Shown: one piece after another, positions 41,365 to 50,250 of the stretch
Layout of the letters: each line of letters opens with the position of its first letter
Numbering within the stretch: position 1 is the stretch's first letter
Source: Streptosporangium canum
GTDB lineage: Bacteria > Actinomycetota > Actinomycetes > Streptosporangiales > Streptosporangiaceae
Reading direction: 5' to 3'
Length of the DNA: 64,000 bases
NCBI RefSeq assembly: GCF_900113865.1
Contig: NZ_FOQY01000022.1
Span: forward strand, 1 to 64,000
Notes under the pieces: model-generated
What the model saw: the letters and a program-made list of their open reading frames with translations, nothing else
What the model was told of the DNA's origin: nothing
The model's database searches: none
Program-made: the position numbers and the translations under genes

Positions 41365-41397
41365 CCCTCGCCGCCCACGGGCGGCGAGGGTTTCTTT
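41365..41397 (+). terminator. Factor-independent terminator of the tRNA-like gene
   Basis: CCCTCGCCGCCC (41365-41376) and GGGCGGCGAGGG (41379-41390) form a perfect stem with a very short loop, followed by TTTCTTTT. It is one of the few terminators in the window with a real T-run. Confidence 0.9.
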
Positions 41398-41448
41398 TCC
41401 GTCTCATGCCCGCATTCGCCCTCGTGGATCGTTCCCACCCGTTGAAGC

Positions 41449-41739
41449 TCAAGGGATGTACACCTCGTAGTAGAAGCCCGCCGGATAAGGGCCACCCCCG
41501 CGGAACCAGTGACAGTAGGCGAGCCCGGTGTATTGACCGTTCTGCGCAGCGTCATCGTAGGCGAGGTCGCAGGCGGCCAGGGTCTGGTAGGGGCCCTGCA
41601 AGTACCAGTCCGGTGTCGGCCAGGTCCCGGCGGCCACGGCCGCGCTGGTCTGGGTGGCGGCGAAGGCGGGGGTACTGGCGAGGACACTGGCGCCCAGCGC
41701 CACGGCGAGTACAGCGGAATGCAATCGGCGGATCTTCAT
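41449..41739 (-). CDS. Small secreted protein
   Basis: 96 residues from ATG 41739 (GAGGAG 10 nt upstream). A clear signal peptide (MKIRRLHSAVLAVALGASVL) ends with AFA. The mature part of about 68 residues is aromatic-rich with two Cys (CDLAYDD, YCHWFRGG), so one disulfide is likely. No family is recognised. Similar small secreted Cys-pair proteins are common in actinomycetes. Confidence 0.75.
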   Translation of the reverse strand: MKIRRLHSAVLAVALGASVLASTPAFAATQTSAAVAAGTWPTPDWYLQGPYQTLAACDLAYDDAAQNGQYTGLAYCHWFRGGGPYPAGFYYEVYIP

Positions 41740-41844
41740 TGTGGGTGACTCCTCGCATTCGGGAAGGAGAACACCTTCAGATGAGCGCCGGCTACCGGGC
41801 TTGAGGAGATACCGGTTCTCCATATTTCGGCCATGATGGCACTT

Positions 41845-42404
41845 TTATATTTCGGCCATGATGGGGGTGATGTGTCGCCTGTGAGACGGCTGCCCTGGGC
41901 TACTGGTTGGCCGGTGAGCGTGGATCCGTTGGGGCTCCAGGGGGCAGCTGGTGCGGTACTCCAGCCATGCCCGGCCGACCTCTGCTGCGTGGGCGCGCGA
42001 GGCGCGGATGCGCTCGGGCCCGTTGCGGGCCACGTACTCCCGGAACAGCGACCACACGGCCGCGAGGTCGGTGACCGCGGTCTCAGGGGCGGCCTTCCAC
42101 GCGGGCGCCTGCTCGGTGGGTGCCTCGGCCTGCTCCGGCGTGTGGTCGGGGAGGATCAGCCGCGGGATCAGGAGAGCGGTCTCCACCCGGGCGGCGCCCT
42201 GGCTGGCGAGCCCTCAGTCGATGAGCCGCACCCCGCGGTCGCTGACGAGCAGGTTGCCTTCGTGTAGGTGTGCTGGGCCAGCAGCCACGCGGCATGCGCG
42301 CCTGTCTCGCCGACCATGTCCTTGCCTGGCCACCCGCGTTCGGCGATCACCTTTTTGAGGAATGCGGTGTTGCCAATGTCGACGGCATCCCACTCCTCTG
42401 CCAA
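41845..42404 (-). pseudogene. Chimeric debris: DUF6624 fragment joined to a phosphotransferase (APH/choline-kinase-like) fragment
   Basis: On the minus strand, residues from 42404 read like a DUF6624 N-terminal part (GNTAFLKKVIAERGWPGKD, GAHAAWLLAQH). At about 42270 the homology jumps frame to HEGNLLVSDRGVRLID, the catalytic loop and metal Asp of aminoglycoside-phosphotransferase-like kinases, where an expected Trp codon is a TGA (42214-42216). The kinase C-terminus (VETALLIPRLILPDHTPEQAE) then continues to 41845. A fusion, a frameshift and an in-frame stop make function very unlikely. Confidence 0.65.
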
Positions 42405-42493
42405 TTCCCGAGATAGGGGCTCACCGGCCGGCGCCCGTGATGATGACCTCGCTCACGACTGCAGCCCCTCAAACCATCTGACGATGACGGTGT

Positions 42494-42598
42494 TCACGGT
42501 GCCTCCTCGTAGTAGGCGGTGCGGCCGTCCACCCAGGCCAGCATGGCGTGTCCGGCGATCCTTTCCCTGTCGATTCCCTCGACTGGTATTCCGGCCAT
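42494..42598 (-). CDS. Possible 34-residue small protein
   Basis: ATG 42598 to TGA 42494-42496 encodes 34 residues (opening MAGIPVEGIDRERIAGH, ending TAYYEEAP). AGGACA lies upstream. The coding character fits its neighbours, but the surrounding DNA is degenerate and it may be a remnant. No family is recognised. Confidence 0.35.
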   Translation of the reverse strand: MAGIPVEGIDRERIAGHAMLAWVDGRTAYYEEAP

Positions 42599-42799
42599 TG
42601 AGTGTCCTGCCGGTTCGTCCTTTAAGGCAGGAGTAGGCGGGGCATATTGTCCGACCGGTCAGTGCCGCTGTCCCAGAGGCGAACAGGACCGCCCCCGTCG
42701 TTTAGGGGCTGGAGCTGGTCGAACACTGAGTTGCCGATGCGGTCTGCGGCGACCTTCTTGTGCTGAGGTCACGCTGAGCGACGCCTTACGTCCTTAAAT

Positions 42800-42834
42800 G
42801 ATCTTTACTTTTACTTCGACCTTGTGTAAAGATC
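42800..42834 (+). promoter_or_regulatory. 9-bp inverted repeat upstream of the large secreted protein
   Basis: GATCTTTAC (42800-42808) and GTAAAGATC (42826-42834) are perfect inverted copies 17 nt apart in an AT-rich stretch just before the GTG at 42870. Likely operator or promoter-proximal control site. Confidence 0.5.
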
Positions 42835-42869
42835 ACCCGGTTTGCTACAAACGTTCGAGAAAGGTCGGA

Positions 42870-45800
42870 GTGAACACGCAGAAATCGATGTCCGGTGTGT
42901 TAGCCCGCAGCTACCGCCGTACCTCTCTAATAGCCGCCCTCGGGCTATCAGCCTCCCTGCTGGCCGCACTACCCGCCGCTGCCGCCCCCACCTCTACACT
43001 CTCCACTCCCAAGACAGCCGCACCAACCGCCCCCCCTCCAGTGAACGCTGCACAGCAGGAGGCCAAGGAGCAGAACAAACGCGTCGAGATCGAGTCGTTG
43101 CGCTCGGAGAGCGCGACCTACTTCGCCAACCCCGACGGCAAGACTCTCACCACCGAGTTCTACACCGACCCCATCCGCTTCAAGCGGGACGGCGTCTGGC
43201 AGCCGGTCGACACCACGCTGGTGGCCGACAACGGCACCATCAAGCCGCGCGCCACCAAAGCCGGTCTCACGCTCTCACCTGGTGGTGGCACCGACCTGCT
43301 CACCGCGGCGAGCCAGCGTGACGGGTCGACGATCAAGATCTCCGCTCCCCAGAAGCTGCCCGCGCCGAAGCTGTCGGGCAACAGGGCCGAGTACGCCAAC
43401 GCCTATGGTCCCGGCGTCGACCTCGCCGTCATCGCGACGCCGACGGGATTCCGGCAAGAAGTGATCATCAGGGAAAGACCGGTCAACCCGCTGCAACTCT
43501 CGGTCCCCGTCCAGTTGCCCGCCGGCCTTTCCTTCGGCGAGACCTCCTCGGGAAAGCTGGCCCTGCATGACAGCGATGCCAAGACCAAACGCCGCGCAAC
43601 CGAGATCCCGGCCCCGCTGCTGACGGACGCCGACGCAAATCTCAGCGTTGGCGAGGAGGGGCGAGTCGGCAAGGTGGCTGCCGCGGTGGAGAAGACCGCG
43701 GCAGGGCAGGCGCTCGTGTACAAACCCGACGTGAGCTTCCTCGCCGACCCGGCCGTCACCTACCCGCTCAGCCTCGTCGTCGCCAGCACCGACTGGATGC
43801 AGCTGTCAAACGCCAATGACACGTTCATCAACAACTCCGCCTACCAGAACGGCTACGCCAACAGCGGCGCCTACCATCTGCAGGCCGGTAAGACCAACGA
43901 AGGAACTGTACGCTGGCGCACCTATATCCGCTTCGACGACATCACTGAGGACTCCCCCCTGCGCGGCGGGCGGGTGACCAACGCCGACCTTATTCTCTGG
44001 AACATCGACTCCAACGACTGCGGTGAGGTCGTCGGCTCTGGCATCACGGCGCGTAGGATCACGCAGCGTTGGGACGTCTCTACGCTGACGTGGAGCAACC
44101 AGCCGACGGTGACCAGCGATGGCGCCGACACCGAAAACGGTGCGTATAAGCCGGGATGCAGCCGCGGCTACATGAACTATGAGCATGACCTGATCCACTA
44201 CGTGAACCCGATCGTTCAAGACTGGGCCGATGGCGAGCCCAACTACGGATTCCAGCTCACCGCCGGCAACGAATCGGACTACACCAACTGGCGCGCGTAC
44301 CGCTCGAAGGAGTACATCTCCAGCGGCGACGCCCACGGCCCCAAACTCGTCATCGGTTACGAGCCAGCGCCGCAGCAAGTGGAGGAACACACCTTCATCT
44401 CGCGCGAACCGATCGATCTGGAAAACATGACCAATACCGAGGCGGCCCAGCTGGTCACTCAGGTATCCCCGGTCAAGCCCGATATTCCGGCCACGACCAT
44501 CGAGGAGGCGGCGGCAGTCCGGACCCAGGCAGCAGACCCCTTCGAGGTTCTACCGGAGGGCTCGCTGCCGCTCGACGGTGAAAACCCGGAGGAAGAGGAT
44601 CCCAGCCCCGACGAACCACCGAGGGTGGATCAGCATGGGCCAGACGCGAACGCCACCGGTGTCACCCCAACCATGCCGATCGAGGTCCTGTTCAACGAGC
44701 GGGTAACTGACGCGCAGATCACCCTGAAGGACGAGTCGGGCGCAGTGATCAACGGGACGCTTCCGGCAAGCGCTGACACCAGGCTGGTGACCTTCACATC
44801 GGCGCAGCCGCTTGCGCCGACCACCGTTCATACGGTGGAGGTGACCGGTGCCACCGACATCGCCGGAAACACCATGTCGCCGTACTTCTGGTCGTTCACC
44901 ACGGGCGAGCCGGACGCCACCCCGCCTTCCGTCACCGGCACCGCCCCGGCCGACGCGACGACTAACGTTCCTGTAGGCACCAGCGTCACGGCGACGTTCA
45001 ACGAGCGGGTCTCCGGCGTCCAACTCCTGCTCAAGGACGCGGCCGGCACACAGGTCCCCGGCCAGATGACGATGGACGCCGCCCAGACCACCGCCGTCCT
45101 CGTCCCCGCCTCACCCCTCACAGCGAACGTCGTCTACACAGCGGAGGTAAGCGAAGCCAGGGACACCTCGGGAAACCGGATGCCCGCACCGCACACCTGG
45201 TCATTCACCATTGGCGATGAACCTGCCCCGACCCCTACCCCGACGCCAACGCCGACTGTTTGTGCGGAGCCTGCATGGGCACCTGCTGAGGAGTATTACT
45301 ACGACGCCAAGGTGTCTTGGAAGGGGCACGTGTGGCAGCTCACTCACGAATGGGCTGAACCCGGCGAGGAGCCCGGAGTGTATGCGGGCTGGAAGGACTT
45401 GGGAGCCTGTGGCGGCGGCTCAACCCCTACCCCGACGCCAACGCCGACTGTTTGTGCGGAGCCTGCATGGGCACCTGCTGAGGAGTATTACTACGACGCC
45501 AAGGTGTCTTGGAAGGGGCACGTGTGGCAGCTCACTCACGAATGGGCTGAACCCGGCGAGGAGCCCGGAGTGTATGCGGGCTGGAAGGACTTGGGAGCCT
45601 GCGGCGGCGGCTCAACCCCAACGCCAACGCCAACCCGGACCTACGACCCGCTGTGCGCTCGCAGCCCGAAATGGACCCGAGGCACCACCTACAGCGAAGG
45701 CACCTATGTCACGCACAACGACTATGTGTGGGCAGCACTGAAGCTCGGAACCGGGGAGACACGAGGTGAACCGGGGGCGGACTCCAAGGGCTGGGAATCT

Positions 45801-47150
45801 CGCGGATACTGCTGGAGCACTGTTGCAGGCGAGCGCCCCTCGGACATCCTCGCCAAGACGCGGAACCAGGCAAAAGAGCAGGCCGACTCCGGAAAGGCGA
45901 AGGTCACAACCGCCGCGCCTCAGGACGCGCAGGCTCAGTTCGCTCCGCCGGACTTTCCCTACGACCCGATCAACTTCGCCCAGTGCTGGGAAAAGATAAA
46001 CCTGGCCAGCAAGCCGGGGGGTTATACGAAAAACTCATTCAACTGGTGCGGCTCCTGGTACATGAGCCAGTCACGGGAGAAAGGCGGGAAGATCGGGATA
46101 GTCGAGGTCGAGGCCACCACAGGTTACATGCAGTGGCGGTTCAGCTACGCTATCCGCACTGTAGTGGGCAACAAGGTAAGCAAGAGGAAGGGCATGACCC
46201 AGGCCCAACTGGACGCGGCGAAGGCGAAGGCTGAGGTCGGGGCCAGGAACGTCGAGGTCTGGGCGTTCATCGACAAGGTGACGCCCAGCCGTAGAATGCC
46301 TGACTCTGACGGCATGTTCAAAAAGTCAAAACTCGCCATCGACTTCGAGGTGAAGAGTGACCCCGGCGGCGCCTGCAAGCCGCTGGCAGGCCATGACAAC
46401 TCGGCGCAAAGCCGAACCTTTGAGCAGTGGGATACAAACCCCCAGCACCACTTCCGCTTCACCTCGGATAAATTGTCGTCCAAGGGCGTCAATCGCGTGG
46501 CGACCTGCACACTCATTCCCCGCCTCTACTACGATGGTGAACTCGTGGGCGAGGACGATGAATATATCTACAACAAGCCCCATGAGAAGGTCGCGCTCCA
46601 GAAGAGTTTCCGCTGCGACACCTCGGACCTCAACCTCATGCACTACGGGGGGTGCATATTCGATAACGTCACCCCGACGTTGGGGCTGAGCACGGCCGAC
46701 AAGTTGGTGTACAAGGGCAAGACCATCACCAACAATATCAAGGATCACGCGGCGCATATCAAGAAGGCGATGACCTCTGGCAAGAAGATTCCTGGCAGCC
46801 CGGACCGGATCATCCAGAATCCGCTCAGCCCGACACCGCTCACTAGGTCATGGCCGGGAAACCACGCCGGCGACACCGAGTACGAGAACAGGAAGGTCGT
46901 ACAAGCTGCATGCGATCATGCCTACGGTGCAGACTACTTCCAAAGAACGAAGAAGCAATGTGACGAGTACCCCTTCGCCAACACGCTGGAGGGTGCGGCG
47001 AATGATACATTCGACTACTCGATCGAGTTGATCCCGGTGACACCGAACACCGCAGCAGGAGCGACACAGAGCAATTTCTGGCAGCGATATCGGGTCCTCC
47101 CCGGAGACACCTTCTACGTGAAGATCTACAGCGGCCAGCCTCCCCAGTAG
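42870..47150 (+). CDS. Large secreted multidomain protein with C-terminal NucA/NucB-type nuclease (polymorphic-toxin-like)
   Basis: 1,426 residues from GTG 42870 (AAAGG upstream). A signal peptide ends near LPAAAA. An N-terminal beta region and a DNRLRE-type domain (about 297-515) are followed by an acidic linker, two Ig-like Big_5 domains (about 590-785; each ends WSFTxG), two near-identical chitin-binding-like modules (from 797 and 861) separated by Thr-Pro linkers, and a third diverged module (about 925-980). The C-terminus (WPGNHAGDTEYENR; CDEYPFANT at 1364-1372) matches the DNase_NucA_NucB family, whose acidic and Glu/Asn residues bind the metal. Modular surface protein plus terminal nuclease suggests a contact toxin or a cell-wall-bound DNase. 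The next gene is a candidate partner. Confidence 0.82.
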   Translation: MNTQKSMSGVLARSYRRTSLIAALGLSASLLAALPAAAAPTSTLSTPKTAAPTAPPPVNAAQQEAKEQNKRVEIESLRSESATYFANPDGKTLTTEFYTDPIRFKRDGVWQPVDTTLVADNGTIKPRATKAGLTLSPGGGTDLLTAASQRDGSTIKISAPQKLPAPKLSGNRAEYANAYGPGVDLAVIATPTGFRQEVIIRERPVNPLQLSVPVQLPAGLSFGETSSGKLALHDSDAKTKRRATEIPAPLLTDADANLSVGEEGRVGKVAAAVEKTAAGQALVYKPDVSFLADPAVTYPLSLVVASTDWMQLSNANDTFINNSAYQNGYANSGAYHLQAGKTNEGTVRWRTYIRFDDITEDSPLRGGRVTNADLILWNIDSNDCGEVVGSGITARRITQRWDVSTLTWSNQPTVTSDGADTENGAYKPGCSRGYMNYEHDLIHYVNPIVQDWADGEPNYGFQLTAGNESDYTNWRAYRSKEYISSGDAHGPKLVIGYEPAPQQVEEHTFISREPIDLENMTNTEAAQLVTQVSPVKPDIPATTIEEAAAVRTQAADPFEVLPEGSLPLDGENPEEEDPSPDEPPRVDQHGPDANATGVTPTMPIEVLFNERVTDAQITLKDESGAVINGTLPASADTRLVTFTSAQPLAPTTVHTVEVTGATDIAGNTMSPYFWSFTTGEPDATPPSVTGTAPADATTNVPVGTSVTATFNERVSGVQLLLKDAAGTQVPGQMTMDAAQTTAVLVPASPLTANVVYTAEVSEARDTSGNRMPAPHTWSFTIGDEPAPTPTPTPTPTVCAEPAWAPAEEYYYDAKVSWKGHVWQLTHEWAEPGEEPGVYAGWKDLGACGGGSTPTPTPTPTVCAEPAWAPAEEYYYDAKVSWKGHVWQLTHEWAEPGEEPGVYAGWKDLGACGGGSTPTPTPTRTYDPLCARSPKWTRGTTYSEGTYVTHNDYVWAALKLGTGETRGEPGADSKGWESRGYCWSTVAGERPSDILAKTRNQAKEQADSGKAKVTTAAPQDAQAQFAPPDFPYDPINFAQCWEKINLASKPGGYTKNSFNWCGSWYMSQSREKGGKIGIVEVEATTGYMQWRFSYAIRTVVGNKVSKRKGMTQAQLDAAKAKAEVGARNVEVWAFIDKVTPSRRMPDSDGMFKKSKLAIDFEVKSDPGGACKPLAGHDNSAQSRTFEQWDTNPQHHFRFTSDKLSSKGVNRVATCTLIPRLYYDGELVGEDDEYIYNKPHEKVALQKSFRCDTSDLNLMHYGGCIFDNVTPTLGLSTADKLVYKGKTITNNIKDHAAHIKKAMTSGKKIPGSPDRIIQNPLSPTPLTRSWPGNHAGDTEYENRKVVQAACDHAYGADYFQRTKKQCDEYPFANTLEGAANDTFDYSIELIPVTPNTAAGATQSNFWQRYRVLPGDTFYVKIYSGQPPQ
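45231..45614 (+). repeat. 192-bp tandem duplication inside the nuclease gene
   Basis: 45231-45422 and 45423-45614 are almost identical (one T/C difference seen near the end of the units). Each encodes 64 residues: one aromatic, chitin-binding-like module plus a Thr-Pro linker. The near-identity at DNA level points to a very recent duplication. It preserves the frame. Confidence 0.93.
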
Positions 47151-47227
47151 AGGTCGGCGCGTGACCGGCGGGCGCTTTCTGCTTCTGCGAGCGCCCGCCG
47201 GCTCCGTCTTCTGCTGGACAATGGAGC

Positions 47228-48271
47228 ATGCTGCAGAATGACTTCGCTCATTACGGTGAGCTTGTCTCGGCCTGGTTCGCCGAGGACTCCACCTGCCTGA
47301 CCTGGTCGGATCTGCCGGACTTCGACGCGGTGGCGCGAGCATTCGGCGCTGATCCCGGCTTGGGGGAGGCCATGAACGTCGAAGACGCCCAGATCGAGCA
47401 GCACAGCGCCGACATCCCCGGCGTGCTGCCCGTGCTGATCGTAGGCGTGGTCGGCCGGTGGACCCTTGTGGTTGAGCCCAACGGAGCCGAAGGGTCCAGG
47501 CCGGAGGTCCTCCGAGCGCTCGCGGCGGAGGGCCGGGCGGTGAGCGTCCTGCTCAACGGTCCCGGCATCGACCTGCTGTCCTACGTTGCAACTGGCGCAC
47601 CGGCCATCACCTGCGATCTGGGCACCGAGCCCGGCGAGAAACTCGCCGCCCTGCCTGTGGCGGACGCGGCATCGATCATGGCCGCGGCCGGAGACGACGA
47701 CCGCCTGGCCCGCCAGGCCGCCGCTTTGGTCCTCGTTGAGCGCATCACGGGCGAGCGCCTCACCGAAGAGTGGCTCCTGGACACCGGCCATGTCCGCCTG
47801 CTCGTCACGTCCCCGCTCCCTGATGACATCATCCCCGAGCAGTACCGCGACCACCCGATACTGCGAGACCCGGAGATCAGCGCGGTCGTGCGCGATCCGT
47901 CCCCGGCGACGATTCCGCAGATCCGCTACCTGCTGGTCCGGTTGGTCGTTCAAGGCTCCGATCTGGACCATCCTTCGGTGGAGGAGGCCCTGGCCATTCT
48001 CTCCGGCGACGGCGATAGCACCGATGCCGTGGGCCGGCGGATCCAGGCACGCCGCCGCGTTGGGGCGCTCCGCGATGACCTGCGGCACAGCCCTCACCCG
48101 CAGGACGCTTCTCGCCTGCACGCGGCGGAGGTGGTCCTGCATGGGTTAGAAAGTGATCTCGCGGAATCCTCGCGCAAGGTTGCTGAGCATGCCTATATGG
48201 GATACCTCGCCGACGCTCAGAAGGCCGCCGTCGTCATCCTGGGTAATTGCCTGCACCGGATCCTTGATTGA
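47228..48271 (+). CDS. DUF6461-like protein, candidate partner or immunity protein
   Basis: 347 residues, starting 77 bp after the nuclease gene and ended by the shared terminator. Residues 1-130 resemble DUF6461 (FAEDSTCLTWSDLPD, GRWTLVVEPNG, VLRALAAEGRAVSVL), cytoplasmic proteins often encoded next to toxins and surface proteins in actinomycetes. The helical C-terminal 200 residues are not recognised. No signal peptide, as expected for a cytoplasmic immunity protein. That role is inference from gene order. Confidence 0.7.
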   Translation: MLQNDFAHYGELVSAWFAEDSTCLTWSDLPDFDAVARAFGADPGLGEAMNVEDAQIEQHSADIPGVLPVLIVGVVGRWTLVVEPNGAEGSRPEVLRALAAEGRAVSVLLNGPGIDLLSYVATGAPAITCDLGTEPGEKLAALPVADAASIMAAAGDDDRLARQAAALVLVERITGERLTEEWLLDTGHVRLLVTSPLPDDIIPEQYRDHPILRDPEISAVVRDPSPATIPQIRYLLVRLVVQGSDLDHPSVEEALAILSGDGDSTDAVGRRIQARRRVGALRDDLRHSPHPQDASRLHAAEVVLHGLESDLAESSRKVAEHAYMGYLADAQKAAVVILGNCLHRILD

Positions 48272-48305
48272 CCTGGAGCAGCCGGTCCACCACGCTACGA
48301 AACAC

Positions 48306-48334
48306 GAACGCCCTCACCGCAGGTGAGGGCGTTC
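48306..48334. terminator. Terminator after the DUF6461-like gene
   Basis: GAACGCCCTCACC and GGTGAGGGCGTTC form a perfect 13-bp stem with a GCA loop, 34 nt after the stop. It overlaps the 3' end of a small leftward ORF, so it may serve both strands. Confidence 0.85.
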
Positions 48335-48493
48335 GGCACGTTGGACGGCTACTGCTCGGCGTGCTCTTCCTCGGCGGCCTTGGCGGAGCTGCTCCAGCCG
48401 TGGTGCGAGGGTGGCCATGATGCGGTCATGGAGCCACTCCGGCGGCTCATCGGCCGGCGGATCCTCGGGGAGGTCTGTGGTCATGCCGCCCAT
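48314..48493 (-). CDS. Possible 59-residue cytoplasmic protein
   Basis: ATG 48493 (or 48484) to TGA 48314-48316. The acidic Pro-rich N-terminus (DLPEDPPADEPPEWLHDRI) and basic C-terminal helix (RQGRRGRARRAV) have typical codon use. The stop lies inside the terminator hairpin. Family not recognised; moderate doubt that it is expressed. Confidence 0.4.
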   Translation of the reverse strand: MGGMTTDLPEDPPADEPPEWLHDRIMATLAPRLEQLRQGRRGRARRAVAVQRAERPHLR

Positions 48494-48574
48494 GTTCGCC
48501 GAGCGGGGTGATCGTGCGCAGGCGGGGGTGGCAACACCCTCACCACATAGGCCGCCGATACGGAGACCCCGGCC

Positions 48575-49213
48575 TCAGAAGGCGGCGATGGTGGCCGGGG
48601 CGCGCTCGGCGCGGCTGAGCGCCCGGAGGACGTCGATTGGGCCGTGGCGGCGCACGGCCAGGCGGGCCAGTAGGCCGATCACCGTATTGACGGCGCCAGG
48701 CGGGAGCGTGGGTGCCGCCATGCCCACGCTGACCGCCAGGTCGTCGGAGTGGACGGCGAGCTCCATCATCCGGGTGATCAGCATGTCGTCGAGCACCAGT
48801 GACCACGGTCCCCACAGCGAGATGCGCACCGGCCGGTTCGTCGCCGAGACGAGGGAGCCGTCCAGTTCTCCGAGGGCCAGATCCACGCGCGCCACCAGCG
48901 CCGCGTGTCCTTCGGCCGAGATCTCCTGGCCGCCTCGCCGGATACGGACGTTGATGTCGTCGTCGAGGTCCGCGCCGATCCAGCGCACCCGGCTGTAGTG
49001 CTCCAGCAGGGCGACGGTCTCCTCCTGCGGCACCGGGCTGGTCAAAAGCTGTGGGATGACCAGGATCTGGTAGGCCAGATGCCCCGCCAGAGCGGCCACA
49101 CTGAACTCCGGCAGTGCGCTCGGCCGGCTCCAAGCGGCGGCGACCGCCGAATCGCGCAGCAGATCCGCAGCCGAGCGGGCAGTGGACAGGAAGTCGGCTC
49201 TGGTGTCGGTCAT
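48575..49213 (-). CDS. Maleylpyruvate-isomerase-like (DinB fold) protein
   Basis: 212 residues from ATG 49213 with GGAAGGAG upstream. The helical N-terminus (FSVAALAGHLAYQILVI) and MMELAVHSDDLAVSVG, with His residues spaced to bind metal, match the mycothiol-dependent maleylpyruvate isomerase N-terminal family (DinB-like). Family members are mycothiol S-transferases or isomerases. The substrate is unknown. Confidence 0.82.
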   Translation of the reverse strand: MTDTRADFLSTARSAADLLRDSAVAAAWSRPSALPEFSVAALAGHLAYQILVIPQLLTSPVPQEETVALLEHYSRVRWIGADLDDDINVRIRRGGQEISAEGHAALVARVDLALGELDGSLVSATNRPVRISLWGPWSLVLDDMLITRMMELAVHSDDLAVSVGMAAPTLPPGAVNTVIGLLARLAVRRHGPIDVLRALSRAERAPATIAAF

Positions 49214-49333
49214 TTCCCTACTCCTTCCAGTGAATTCCAGCTGTGCGAGCCAGACGGCATCCGCCGTCGGCAACGGTTGCGGACAGCAGGGTACGGCCCA
49301 GCGGCCGGACGGGGCGGGCGAGCCGTACCCCTG

Positions 49334-49843
49334 TCAGAGGGCTGAGGTTTCGTTCTTCTCTGCCAGCAACTCCTCCTGGCGGCGGGCCCATGCCATCCCC
49401 GCTCGGCACGCCTGCACGTACGCCAGATCCTCAGGCGTCGGCACCGGAACCTGCGTGTCGCCGCGCGCCGCGAGTTCCTGGCACGCCTCGATGTTGTCCA
49501 GAGTGTCACCCCAGTCGCTGCGGAGGTGCCACAGTGCCTCCAGCAGCTCTTCGGTGGTGGCCCAGCCGGGATCGTCGGCGGGCAGGTCCATGCTGAGCTT
49601 CGCCATAGCTCTCACCTGCTCGTGGAGGTTCAGTGGGCTGGTGAGCGCGGTCTGGGTGGGGACGTCCTCGCCTATGGCTACGCGGGGGCGGCCCCGCTCG
49701 TCCAGCAGGTATTGCCCTTGCTGTGTCCATCCGCTGGGCAGGGTGGTTTCCCATTGGCCGCTGGGTTCGCGGGTCGGGGTGAGTCCGAGTTCGGGCAGGA
49801 TGTGCTCCTGGCCGGGCCTGGGGGGTGGCATCGGTACACGCAT
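49334..49843 (-). CDS. Hypothetical protein
   Basis: 169 residues from ATG 49843. The N-terminal half is Pro/Gly-rich (MRVPMPPPRPGQEHILPELG) with a GWTQQGQYLLDERGRPRVAIG strand pattern; the C-terminal half is helical (WGDTLDNIEACQELAARG). No signal peptide. No family recognised. It lies at the right side of the accessory island, leftward like the preceding gene. Confidence 0.65.
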   Translation of the reverse strand: MRVPMPPPRPGQEHILPELGLTPTREPSGQWETTLPSGWTQQGQYLLDERGRPRVAIGEDVPTQTALTSPLNLHEQVRAMAKLSMDLPADDPGWATTEELLEALWHLRSDWGDTLDNIEACQELAARGDTQVPVPTPEDLAYVQACRAGMAWARRQEELLAEKNETSAL

Positions 49844-50250
49844 GAGGTCTCTTCCTAGGGGTGAGGATCAGTGGGCGTCCTGACCTACCGGTGGGGACGA
49901 AGTGAGCGTACGGCGGGCCGGTGACAGGCCGCCGGGTCGAGGGGCGCAAGATCACTGGGACGTGCGGATAATCCGAGCTGTCGGCCAGTCGGCGGGTGGC
50001 CACAAACGTTCGACTGCGGACAGGTGGACACCGGCGGCACCTGAGGACGCTTGGGGGCACTTCGGTGGATTACGCGCGTACGGCTGAGCGTGGGATGCAC
50101 GCGCGAAAGTTTTTAGCCTTGAGCTGTGCGACAGATTTCGGTCCGGCAAATGAATATTCGCCGGACCATGTCCCGCAGGTGGGAGCGGCTCCGCGAGGTT
50201 CGTCCGCGAGCAGGACCCCCATCACGGCGGGATGCTCTTAGACTCTGGAC
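49844..50250. other. Gene-free stretch upstream of the Fur-family gene
   Basis: 400 bp with no convincing gene. An inverted pair GTCCGGC (50141-50147) and GCCGGAC (50160-50166) encloses an AT-rich AAATGAATATTC about 90 nt before the fur-family start, a plausible regulatory site. It does not match a classical Fur box well. Confidence 0.45.
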
